In this document: positions 22,708 through 32,781 of the stretch, piece after piece | Layout of the letters: each line of letters opens with the position of its first letter | Position numbering within the stretch: the stretch's first letter is position 1 | NCBI RefSeq assembly: GCF_001641265.1 | Contig: NW_020167549.1 | Location: forward strand, 62,001 to 126,000 | Direction: 5' to 3' | DNA from: Pseudogymnoascus destructans | Lineage: Eukaryota; Ascomycota; Leotiomycetes; Thelebolales; Thelebolaceae | Length of the DNA: 64,000 nucleotides | The notes under the pieces: model-generated | The model's input: only the letters and a program-made list of their open reading frames with translations | What the model was told of the DNA's origin: nothing | Databases searched by the model: none | Made by a program: the position numbers and the translations under genes

Positions 22708-24174
22708 GATGCTAGCATTCTAGAGTCGGCGTCTCGTTTAATGAGGAATTCGTGAGGTTGTCGTTGGTGTAGGTGTGCTGTACTGGCGACTTCTATCCGT
22801 CGTAAATGGAGTGATCCAGGTCGTATCGAGAGTCCGTCGAGGCGTAAGGAGGATCCGGCCTCTGCTGACTTGATATATACGCAATCGAGCCGAGTCGATC
22901 GACTTCTTTCTATATGAGAGATCCTCAACCGGGCACTGTCCTCCCTATCGAAACAAACAAGATAATGAAAACGAAAAACTGGAATGGAGGTGGAGTCAAG
23001 CGCGGGCGGGATGTATGTATATAACCAACACCAAGGCAGGCCATGATTGATCGCCACCACCACCGCCGGCCCAACCAGCACTGCAAGGGTCCCATCCAAC
23101 AGGAGCGCTACCGCTGTCCCGCTGTCTCGACCCCTTGCTGATTCGCAGGATTCCTCCAGCACCACAGTGCAGTGCACAACAGACGCGGTATGACCACTTT
23201 CCCTCGCCTTGCCTCTACCCAACGAAAACCCTCCATACATGCCCATACAGGGCTCTTCGTGGACGTCATCCCACAATGTCGCAGACACCCCTCCCCCTCC
23301 CCCCCCCTTCCGCAATCCACGGCCACGAATTTCATCCCCCCTCTAAGCGCCGGAGAGGGATATTAATATCCCCCACCCATCCCGAAGCGTGGTTGTGCGA
23401 GCCAATCAGCGGGGCTTGCGGGGGTGCGAAGGATGTGATGGGGCGGACTTGTACGCGCCAAGCCTGCGGGTGTTCGCTATCGCTTCAGTGCGTTTCTATT
23501 TGCTGGGGGGAAACTTGGATTTAGCCGTGCAAGACGGGGGGACGCGGCTGTCGGCTCGGGTTGGTTAAGGCGGAGGAGTGAGGATGGATGAGGGGGCGGG
23601 TTGGGTTGGGGGGGTTTAAGATTAGTCGCGCGGTGGAGACGGGGGGGACGGGGATTTTCCGACGGTTTGGAAATAGAAGAATGGAAGGAGTCGAAGGATT
23701 GTGGTGGGGATGAGTGGGCCATCGTGAATTGCTGGTAAGCTTCATTTTTAGACTTTGGATCTGTGCTGGGTTACCGAATGTCATCGCAAGTAATTAAACC
23801 TACCCTCACTCAGCCACGAAGAAATCCAAGGATGATCACCGCAATTGACCATCACCATAAACACAACCATCATCACACACACATTCAGTAACTCATTTAT
23901 TTGTGATCCTAAACAAGCAAGAAGTCTCCAGATAGGCAAGAATCACATCCATAGAACCCATAAATCCCATGAAGCCCCCACCCCCCTTCCAACGACAGTT
24001 CAGTCACCCAGATCATAAAGATCAATCTCAGAAATCGCAGAATAACCCTTTGCCTGGTATAAAAACGCCACCCGAATCTCGGTACGCCTCGCCATGCCAG
24101 TCCAAACACCGAAAACACCATCACGCCGATCTGAGCGCGTGTTGAGAAGAACAGAGGCCGAAAGACGGAAGACT
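22708..24174. other. intergenic region, no gene recognised
   Basis: About 1.47 kb lies between the disordered-protein gene and EAF3. Several open frames on both strands are Pro/Arg-rich read-throughs of GC-rich DNA without domain content. The part near 24000-24170 is probably the EAF3 3' UTR. Confidence 0.45.
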
Positions 24175-26465
24175 CTAGTTACCGCGCGCCATGTCGATGT
24201 ACGACTGGTTGGGGGTCTCGTATTCGGCGACGAAGTACTTCTCCAGGTTTGGCTTCTTGACCATCCAGTTGGTCAGTTTGATGATCTCCTCGCGGAGGTG
24301 GCTGACGGACTGCTGGTCCATGTTGGTCTGGGCGATGAGCTCAGGGAGAGAAACTGGGGTTGTTAGTGATTTGTTTGATTGCGGAAAGGAGGGGAGGGGA
24401 GGGGTGAGGAGAAGAATGCTTACCCAAGAGACGGCAGAGATGCTCCGCACCGTAGGTCTGGTTGGCGTTCTTGCCAGCCATGTCTCCAGTGGGGGCCTCC
24501 CAGAGCTGGGTCATCTCGAGGTACTGAGCACGCTCGAAACTGTAGAACATTAGAACAGTAAACTAGATCGAAAGGATGAGGGAACTTACCGGTACAAGAG
24601 AATTCTACCCAAGCACTTGTCAAAGTACTCGCGAAGACCAGCGAGCATCTCCTCAAGGATACTGGCCTCAGGGCTACCGGGGATGCGCTTGGGCATCTCA
24701 TCATCCTCGTAATCCTTGAGGATGCTCTCAACCGGGTGAGCAGCCGGCAGAGGAACCAACTGCTGGTTCTTGGTGACGTTCTCCCAGTCATCGACGAGGA
24801 TCGCCTTGATGCGATCTGGGATCGGGAGGCTGATAGCTGGGCGGTCAAGGAACCCATCCTCCTGTACATTGAATCGGGTTAGAAAATAATGAAGGTGTCT
24901 GCTAGCAAAACAACGTGTGAAAGTAGCGCGGTGGCATGGGCGGTCCTCCTGGAGTCCGATTGAACCGTTGTGGATACGCTTGATGGCCTTGCGCATTCTA
25001 GAGGTGCGTTCCTTTGGGTCCTCAGGATCTTTGTCGCTGGATGATCCATCGGAATCAGTGGGCTGGGTAGGAGCTGGCTCGTTGGGGACGATGAGGGTTT
25101 TCTTCTTCTTGAGATCGGATTTGGGAGGGGGGTGGGGAAGAGTGATGCTTTGCTTGACTCTGCCAGACTTGGTGAGGTATTGGTAGTCTGGTCTAGGAGG
25201 CAGCTTGGAAAGGAAGTCCGTGGGATGTTGCGTGGTATCCAGGAGGAATGCCATAAGTGCAGGATTCTTTGGCACATAATTGGCAATGTGTGCAGGTACC
25301 TCTGGGACCTTCTCGATGGGCAAGGTAAGAGCAGCCAGGCGCTTAGCAACTGGGTCATTGGGAGGTAGACATTTCTCTACACCCTCAGCAAATGGGTTGG
25401 GTCTCTTGCTAGATCGGGTGATCGTCTTCGGTGGATTGTCCTTCTTGGCTTGCGACATGATGGAGATGTGCTTGGGGTTGTTGTGGTGAAGCTCCAATTT
25501 TAACTTGTTGGAAATTTTGAAGTTTGTGGGCGTTGGGGTTGCGTGGTAAACACAACAACCCCCTTTCCGCCACGTTCCGCGAAGTTGGCGGAAATGCGTA
25601 CTTGGGTACAAGCGTACATCTCGGCGGTATACAACACGGTGGAATCCAGATCCAGAGAGTGGTATTGGCCCACCGGAGGCCTCCAGGAAGACAAAGAATC
25701 ACCCCACAAACTTGGTGGTGTCTCTAGAAATAAAGCAAAAATAAAAGATTCACATACCTGTTCGAGATCGTAATCTCTAAGGCGCCTCGGGGCGCGTCCT
25801 CCTCCCTGAGCGGCCATGCTGCCACGCTCCTCACTGCCACGGGCAGAGCTGAAGTCGGATCCGTTGGCACGGCCCTTGGTCTTCGCGGACTTGGAGGCAG
25901 ATGGAGCTGGCTTGCCCTGGAGAGCCTTCATCTGCTCGTGGAGCTGAGCGGCAAGTTGCTTGTTCTCTTCGGTGAACTTGCGAACGCGATCTTGAGGAAC
26001 CCAGTCGTCCCAGCTGTAGAAAGACAAGTTGTGTTAGTTGGATTTCTTTTTGCCACCCCTTGTTTTGTAGGTTGTGACGCACGGACTATAGGCCCAAGAG
26101 GGAAGAGTCTCGACTTAACTAAACATGAAGTCCACACATTTATGAACAACCAATTGATGAAATAATGATTCACAACAACGGCAGCAGATGTGTACACGAA
26201 GACAAAACACAACTCCCAAAGAGACAAAAAGACAAAAAGACACCACAACATAATACCACAAGTACAATAAACACAAATGACAGAACTGAAATCTCCCCAT
26301 AAGTACTTACGTGTTCTTCCATCCCTTGTAATGGATCTTGTATTGCCACGAACCCCCATCAGTGGCCCTGGAGTCCAACACCTTGGCTTCATAAAGCATC
26401 TCGTGATGGAAGCACAGAACACGCTCATCCTTGACGAAAGGAGCCACCGCTTTAGCTGGAGCCAT
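24175..26465 (-). CDS. EAF3: chromatin modification protein EAF3 (MRG15 family)
   Basis: EAF3 is the chromodomain subunit shared by the NuA4 acetyltransferase and Rpd3S deacetylase complexes and reads H3K36 methylation. Five exons give 325 residues: 26465-26311, 26013-25758, 24861-24590, 24539-24424 and 24353-24175. The chromodomain (residues 10-75) contains VLCFHHEMLYEAKVL and HYKGWKNTWDDWVP. A Lys/Ser-rich linker leads to RRLRDYDLEQ. The MRG domain follows: RIKAILVDDWENVTK, then EEMLAGLREYFDKCLGRILLYRFER, then YGAEHLCRLLG and a C-terminal helix. Introns are 297, 896, 50 and 70 bp; the 896-bp one is very large for this genome and is described separately. EAF3 is divergent from the NKP2-type gene. 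Confidence 0.92.
24862..25458 (-). other. open reading frame inside the giant EAF3 intron, in frame with the MRG exon
   Basis: From an ATG at 25458 an open frame of 199 codons runs on the sense strand of EAF3 right to the splice acceptor and on, in frame, into the MRG-domain exon (stop at 24586 only because the next intron starts). The first 145 or so residues look like real protein: FAEGVEKCLPPNDPVAKRLA, NYVPKNPALMAFLLDTT, LPPRPDYQYLTKSGRVK, then an acidic SDGSSSDKDPEDPKE stretch. The last 40 codons overlap the branch-point and acceptor region. It may be an alternative first exon giving a chromodomain-less MRG protein, or a foreign insertion captured in the intron. I do not recognise the sequence. 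Confidence 0.45.
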
Positions 26466-27297
26466 TGCCCAAAGTGCCCTAGGTGGGAGGCCGGAGTTCT
26501 TCTTTCTACCCCTGCGGTGATGTTAGAACGTGAAGAAGGCGGAGAAATAAAGATCCCCAAGAACGTGAAGCTGTGAGGATGTGTCTTAAAAGGATAGTAT
26601 GATTGCTTGAAGGGGGGGAAAGAAGGGTGATGTTGTGTGTTTGGATGCTTGGTGATGTGGAAAGGAGGTCTTTCAAGACTTCGTTTTCCCGTGACTTTTG
26701 GGGGGGTCGACGCGTGTAGGAAACACGGCGGCAGAAGAAACAGAAAGACAAGAGACACAAGGCAAGGCTCAGGGCAAACTTACATGCTGTCGGATCGGAA
26801 GATCTTGAGGCCGAAGGGCTTATCGATTGTAGAAATTTGGTCCGTGCGTTTTGATATTTGAGGGTACGCTATAAAGCCTACCTCAGCCTCGTCGAGGGGT
26901 AAACAAACGAAGAAGATCAAAGTAAAGATCAATGAAAGGTTGATGAAACAACAGCCACCAAAGTCGCTGTTGAAGAAAGTTAAAGGTTGAAAAAAACAAG
27001 AAGGGAGGAAAAGAGAGAAGAAGAAGGAGCAAAAGGGTAGTAAACAAAGAACACCTCTCGCCTCGCCCGCTACGCCCGCTACGCGCTCTGAACCGGCCCC
27101 GACTGTTTTAGGACGTACTCTTTCCGCCAGCTTCCGGCGTGGGTCCGCGGGAGATCACACGCACGCCGAGAGGAAGGTATATCGGAGCCTCAGGCCGACG
27201 AGGCGGCCAAAGCGGCAACTAAAGCGGCAGCTGACCTATCCACGGAACTATTTGGAAGAAACCTCCCACGCCGGGTGCATACACACACGCTGCTGCC
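26466..27297. other. divergent promoter region of EAF3 and the NKP2-type gene
   Basis: Both genes fire outward from this 832-bp interval. It contains purine-rich stretches (GAAGAAGAAGG-like, near 27000) and no further coding segment that I can support. Confidence 0.5.
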
Positions 27298-27959
27298 ATG
27301 CCACCACCCACTGAATCACAAATCCTAACCTCCTTCCTCATCCCCCCCTCCCCCCTCCCCGTCGTCCTCCCTCCCACCGCCTTCGCCGCCCTCTTCCCCC
27401 CTTCAACACCGCAAGCGTCAATAGCGCATCTCTACCGCCTCCTAAGCCACCACCGCGCTCTACTTACGGACGCTGTGAAATCTGATATCGAGGATGAGGC
27501 GAAGAGGGGAGTGGCGCAACGGAGAGCAGTGGTTAAGACGAGGAGAGAGCAGGAGAGGGGGGAGGATGATGAGGAGGTGAGGATTGAACGTGCTGTAAGT
27601 ATATCTTTTCTCTTCATTATCACTACCACTACCACTATCACACTCTCTTCTACCCCCCCCCCCCCCCCCCTTTTTCCCTCGAAGAAATAAACTAACACCC
27701 CCCCCAGCTCTCAACAACCAACCCCGCCCCCCTCGCCCACCCCCGGCACCACACTCTCCGCACCATCCTACCCACTCTCGACACGGCAACCGAGGACATC
27801 GAGACTGAAGTCGCGCTTCTGGAGCTAGAGGCTGAGACGCTGTTGGCGGGGATCAGGAATACGGTGGGGGGGTTGAGCGATTTGAGGTATGGGAGGTTTA
27901 GGAATCAGGAGGTGGGGGAGGGGGTTAGGGGGGGGTTGGAGGGGGGTTGGAGGGGGTAG
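27298..27959 (+). CDS. CNL2/NKP2 family kinetochore protein
   Basis: This family belongs to the CCAN/Ctf19 inner kinetochore complex. Two exons, 27298-27594 and 27708-27959 (intron 113 bp), give 182 residues. Family features in order: PTESQILTSFLIPPSPLP at the N-terminus, FAALFP, a YRLLSHHRALLTDAV helix, the basic RGVAQRRAVVKTRREQER helix and acidic turn, then HTLRTILPTLDTATEDIE, a coiled coil, and the conserved GGLSDLRYGRF. The short Gly-rich tail is strain-like low complexity. The intron contains an 18-base C run (27653-27670), a likely hypermutable or assembly-sensitive site. Confidence 0.85.
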
Positions 27960-28574
27960 CTGAGATGTTGGGGTGGTGGGGTTGGGTGTGGGATGGCGGG
28001 TTGATGTTGCTGGAATTGCGGAGGAGGGTTTGTACTGGGTGGAATTGGGAGTTGTGGACCTGAGAGATTGTGGCTGTAAGTCGCTGCGTGGAGTAATCGG
28101 GTGTATAGGCGTGGATCAATATCTGGCAGGCCGTGTTTGTTGGTATGGGGAAATGGGAAGTTTTACAAGATCGATTTGAAGCTACCGTGGAATAACGAAA
28201 AGTAATGGCCGAGATAAAAAGGCGATAGACTGGATTGACGGGAACAGTAAATGACAGCCAGCGAGTCGTTATAAACACGATTGACACTACAGAGGCAAAG
28301 AGTGCAGTTATCTACGTCACAAACCAAGGTCACACAACCACACTCGACTATAGCATCCTCAAGACGAAACACACGCCCAAAACTCTCGAATTAAAAGTAT
28401 GATGATACCTACCACGCGACTACACCTTTACATTTCCCTCCCACCCTACTACCGTGGCTACCTGTGCCCGTGAAGTCGCGTCCTTGGCCCTAATACTGCA
28501 TTTGTATAAAAGAGTTAAAAATATATAGTAAAGAGCGAAGAAAGATCTGTCAAGTCGTCTCTGGAGCGAGACAT
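27960..28574. other. convergent intergenic region
   Basis: These are the 3' flanks of the NKP2-type gene and of the thioredoxin-like gene. No gene, RNA or repeat is recognised. Confidence 0.5.
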
Positions 28575-29411
28575 TTATCTTGCTGGTGCTGGTGCTTGGC
28601 GGCCTTGTTCACGGCGGCTCCTATGATTGCGTTAGTAACGAGAACTGGACAAAATTGCTACGTGATAAAACAGAGCAAGAGGAGGGAGGACATACATCAT
28701 AGTGCGCGAAGCGAAAGAGATCAGGATCATGAAAGCCCAGTTTGGCAAGATGTTGAAAGCCCAGATAACCCATCCCGTAACGAGGTCCAGACCGTACTGC
28801 TGCGCAGTGCCATGGAACGGGTGAAAGTGCCCCTCATACGCCGGCCTCTCCTTCCAGCTCTTCGTCGCGTGCAACTTGACCAGATCCATCGCCGTAACAG
28901 TCGTAGTATTGAACCCATGAATATGCACCTCCGTCTTCGCCGGCGGCTTATTAACCTCAAAGATATACATCAGCGGCGCCCCGGCGGCCCACGAGTGACA
29001 CAGAATCGGCTGATGATCGCAGTTGATTAGCCCCAGATGCGGCGCCGTCGGATCCGCCTTGAACAGCAGCGCGCTCTCATTGAACGCCCGCGTCAGCTTA
29101 TCGCAGTTGCCCCAGCACGTCTTGTTGCCGGCTGTGAGCAGCACCCACCACTCCTCGGGGCCGGTGGAGGCGGGGGTCACGCTGTTGATGAGGGTGGAGC
29201 GCCAGTTGTCCAGCGAGAGGACGTCGATGTTGTTCCCGCCAGCTTTAGCGAGGGCGGCTTCGGCGGCGGAGAAGGTGTTGGTGTGGGGGATGAGGGAGTA
29301 GGCTTTGTCGAAGTAGTGGAGCGCGGTGTCCTGGAGTTGTTGGAGGGGGTCTTGGGTCTCGGCCGCGGCGAGGAGGGGAAGAGCTAGGAGGGTGAGGGCG
29401 GAAAAACGCAT
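28575..29411 (-). CDS. ER thioredoxin-fold membrane protein, conserved fungal
   Basis: The protein is predicted to enter the secretory pathway and stay membrane-anchored. Two exons, 29411-28696 and 28620-28575 (75-bp intron), give 253 residues. A signal peptide (MRFSALTLLALPLLAAAE) is followed by a lumenal domain with TGPEEWWVLLTAGNKTCWGNC, where the CWGNC pair sits where thioredoxins have their redox motif, then INCDHQPILCHSW and APLMYIF. N-glycosylation sequons are visible (NKT, NES, NTT). A hydrophobic segment (IWAFNILPNWAFMILISF) near residue 225 precedes a basic RTMMSRRE tail restored by splicing. The role is unknown; redox or chaperone activity is an inference from the fold. Confidence 0.75.
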
Positions 29412-30068
29412 GGTTGCGGGTTGGTAGGTATTAAATGAAGGAAGCTGTTGGTGCCTTGGAGTCAGTTATATGTACGCGATAGGCGGCAGTGACAGGAATG
29501 GATGGAGGAATGGATGGGGATAGATAGCTTGTCAGGCGCGTCTGGTCTGAAACATATTTGACGTACCTTGAGGGTAGGTATATTAGAAACGAAAATACAA
29601 CAACCTCCTCTCACAATTAGATAAATAAAGTAAAAAGGGGTTGAAGGTTGAAGAAGCTGGTGAGAAATATAGAAATTCTCTAGTTAAGATGAGAAGAATT
29701 AGGGGAGCAGAAAGTGGATGAGGTGGAAAGTACAGAAGCACAGAAGCACCGCGTTTCCTACCTCATCTCTGTCCTTTCCTCATTCAGACCATGTGATGGA
29801 GCTGATTGGCTGGGAGAGCTGTTCCCCACAACTTCGCTAATTTACCCGCAATGCGGCTACAGTAAAGCACCGTTATAACAATGCATTTGCTGCCACCTGA
29901 ATATATCGTTATAATGATAATATCGTTATAATGATAATATCGCTATATTGATTATTATGTAATCCAACTATCTAACGTACTTTGCACCCGTGACCCTTGA
30001 TCCAGTGCCTCAAGAGCGAATTCTAAACGCTCGAGGCCTCGTAAATACTCTGATTGAAGAGCCTCTTG
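29412..30068. other. promoter of the thioredoxin-like gene, then transposon margin
   Basis: The first 400 bp is ordinary upstream sequence. From 29860 the sequence turns into transposon debris, listed below. Confidence 0.5.
29860..29953. mobile_element. stranded terminus of a pogo/Tigger-like element
   Basis: A TA (29858-29859) is followed by CAGTAAAGCACCGTTATAAC, a typical CAG-start pogo-type end, and then three 17-bp iterons (ATATCGTTATAATGATA type) at 29903, 29920 and 29937. No partner terminus and no transposase are attached, so this is a relic or solo end. Confidence 0.6.
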
Positions 30069-31010
30069 TGTAATGGTGGTTGCACCAGATGTGAGAATCT
30101 AGCCACCCAAGGAAGGGATGAATTTACTAAGACAACACACTGTCTTAGGAAAAAGAGCCAAAGGGTCGTAGCTTAGACTATTCCACAACGCAGCAATCAG
30201 GTGTGTGATGTAGTGAAGTGGTTCAGACAAGTTGCAACAAATGTTGAGTCTGGGAACTCAGGGGTAAGTCAGAGGTTAACACCTCATTGACTTTTCAGAA
30301 ACAAGGAGTAACAAGATGAATGCTTGGAAGCTTGGAAAAGACGTGGAAGTATGTGATAGTCGATTTACTGTATTGTCTGCTTGCCCTTTCTTAAGGAAAG
30401 GGCAATCCTATTTATGCTAAAGGAGTGTAGTTCTCTCATTTTCCAAGACTTTCCATGACTTACCAGGCTTGGTAACTGTAGTCGACGTAAGAGAATCCCA
30501 TAGAACCATCTCTTAGGTTCGTAGCCTATAGGAAGTAAAAGGAGGTCCAAGGTCAGAGTACCCCTATAGACAAATTATGTCATAGACAAATTATGTCATA
30601 GACAAATTATGTCATAGACAAATTATGTTATAACTTAACCAATCTTGTGGGTAACTAAAGAGCGATGACATGTAATGAATCATAGAGGTTCGTAGGAGCT
30701 TTTAGAGCTATCGTTCATGCTCCTAGGCCTCTAGTTGGTAGAGATATGTCATGTGGTAGTATGAGTGATGTCATGTAATGAATCATAGAGGGTTGTAGAG
30801 ATATGCTATGTGGTAATATCGGCCCAGTAACTAAGGAGCGATGACGTGTAATGAATCATAGATGGTTGTAGCAATTGTTGAGTAGTATTGCTCTTGTTGT
30901 TGGTGTGATAAGCCAAAATATGTATAGTGACTTGTAGGTTTGAGGAGGAGATTTCTAAGTTTGCTCTTGAGTTTGATAGCAAACTGAGTGCAACGAATGT
31001 CAGTATGACA
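30069..31010 (-). repeat. LTR of a Ty3/Gypsy chromovirus (3' LTR of the minus-strand element)
   Basis: This 942-bp block is closely similar over its length to the solo LTR at 52859-53790 and has TG...CA ends on either strand. It abuts a purine tract (minus strand AAGAGGGGTA, just right of 31010) and then the integrase end of a Gypsy element, which identifies it as the 3' LTR. A 16-bp unit (GACAAATTATGTCATA) is amplified to four copies at 30568-30631, while the other LTR has one. Confidence 0.85.
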
Positions 31011-32275
31011 TGATACCCCTCTTAAGGACGTTTGTTAGCTGTGTGCTTGCCCTTTAGCCAGGTGGCTTTCTTAGAAAGAAATTCTAGAATCAGCTTGGAT
31101 GCATTTTTTAGATTTCTCTTAGGTTCCCAAGTGTTGTCACTTGTAGGATAGCCTTTCCACTTAACGAGGAAGTAGTCCTGACCTCTAAGTGTCTTTTTGT
31201 CAAGGATAGACTCTACTTCATATTCTGGTTGATCCAAAATCAGAACAGGAGGTGGAGGAGACTGAAGTGGTCTTAAGGAACTTTCTTGTGCCTTAGACAA
31301 GAGAGATGCATGGAAGACATTATGGATAGTCCAAGTAGGTGGTAATGCAAGCTCGAAAGCATTCTTGCCAATAGTCCTTGTGATCTTAAAGGGTCCAAGT
31401 CTTTTAGTATCAAGTTTGTCTGATGGTCTAGTAGTTGTGATATGTCTTCTAGACAAAAAGACTTGATCACCAACTTTGAATTGTGGTGCAACCACCCCCC
31501 TGTTAAAGGCCTGAGCCTGCTCGTCTTGTGCACGCTGTATTTGGACCTTGAGATAGTCCTGGAGGCCCTTAAGGTAGATGATTCTTTCAGTAGCAGAAGG
31601 GTTTTTGAGAATTTCAGGACAATTAAGTTCTGCCACTTCAAACCTAGGGTGATAACCATAGTTTGCATAGAAAGGTGTCTCTTTTGTGGTGTTAGAGACC
31701 GTGTTGTTGTAAGCAAATTCTGCAAGATGGAGAAGATCTGCCCAGTTGTCTTGAGCATAGTTTGTATAAATTCTTAGATATTGTTCAAGTACAGAGTTGA
31801 CTCTCTCTGTCTGGCCATCTGTTTGAGGGTGATAAGCTGTAGAAAAGCGTTGTTCCATGTTTAAGAGTTTAGAGAACTCCTTAAAAAAGTTTGAAGTGAA
31901 AACTGCTCCCCTATCTGAGATCCAGTGTCCAGGAATTCCATGATATTTAAAGACCACCTTGAGGAATAGCCACGCAAGTTCAGAAGCTGTGATAGTCTCA
32001 TTGCAAGGCTCAAAGTGTGCCATTTTTGTGAGCCTTTCTACCACCACAAGGATAGAGTCATAAGGGGTAGCACCCCCTTTTGGGATAGAAGGAGGCAACT
32101 TGACTATAAAGTCAATGGATATGGAGTCCCATGGGCGTTCTGGTATAGGTAGAGGCTGCAAGAGGCCATAGGGCTTTTGCCGTGTAGTTTTGTTCAAGTT
32201 GCAAGTAGTGCAAGAAGATATATAGTCTTGAAGAGTAGTCCTTAGACTAGGCCAGTAGAACGGGGCTGAAATCCT
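31011..32275 (-). mobile_element. truncated Ty3/Gypsy chromovirus: integrase and chromodomain end of pol
   Basis: An open frame ending at 31022 encodes the C-terminal end of a Gypsy polyprotein. In order: integrase zinc-binding remnant (CTTCNLNKTTRQKPYGLLQPL), catalytic core (DSISIDFIVKLP, ISDRGAVFTSNF, AYHPQTDGQTERVN) with the DDE residues, and a chromodomain (YEVESILDKK, FLVKWKGYP..NTWEP). Chromodomain integrases target heterochromatin. Gag, protease, reverse transcriptase and RNase H are missing; homology stops abruptly near 32275 where Fot1-like sequence begins. The remaining frame is undamaged, so the truncation may be recent. Confidence 0.88.
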
Positions 32276-32595
32276 CGCGAATCTAGGTCGAGTATCCGAC
32301 CGACAAGCACCTTCTCTTCTAAATTGGTCAACTTCCTCGAGTTGGCAGAGATATCGCGTCGTGATTTCCGTCCAGCTTGTCGGCATTCGAGGGTCGTACG
32401 GTAGACTTTAGCTGCAGCTCGAATCGAGAGATTAGGGTCTCTTTTTAATGCCTCGAGAGCAAGGACAATACGGCTTTCGTTTGAAGAACATTCCATCTTT
32501 GATGGTTGTGAAAATTGATGTTAGAGGTAAGAAGTTGTGAAAAGTGGGTGGAGTGGCCCGTTCGCTATGCTGGCCCGCTCGCTATGCATGTACGT
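32262..32595 (-). mobile_element. 5' end of a third Fot1-like element, truncated
   Basis: The minus-strand frame from ATG 32496 (MECSSNESRIVLALEALK, then RAAAKVYRTT, then ANSRKLTNLEEKVLV and ILDLDSRGFQPR) matches the N-terminal pipsqueak-type helix-turn-helix of the two complete transposases at 42.0 and 43.9 kb, for about 77 codons. The 99 bp upstream ends in a terminal repeat with two 17-bp iterons (CATAGCGARCGGGCCA type) and ACGT, followed by TA (32596-32597). The rest of the transposase was replaced by the Gypsy fragment. Confidence 0.82.
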
Positions 32596-32781
32596 TAACA
32601 AAAAATAAAATCTACTGGTTATGGCATTACATCACGTGCTTGTTATCAGCCTTATCGCCCACACTAGCTACGGCGGGGCGGGGAAAACTGCACAGCTTTT
32701 GTAGATTCTCACAAATTTCTTGAGACGCAGATAACGAGGGACCATCGATAATTCTCGATTTAGACAAAAAAGAGAGCAAGC

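Noticed and set aside
22708..23800. Long Pro/Arg-rich frames on both strands
   Set aside because: Mirror-image open frames in GC-rich DNA without domains or consistent splicing.
24586..25611. A single 341-codon gene replacing EAF3
   Set aside because: It would lack the chromodomain, whose exons are intact upstream, and would run through an excellent acceptor into the MRG exon; kept as a possible alternative isoform only.
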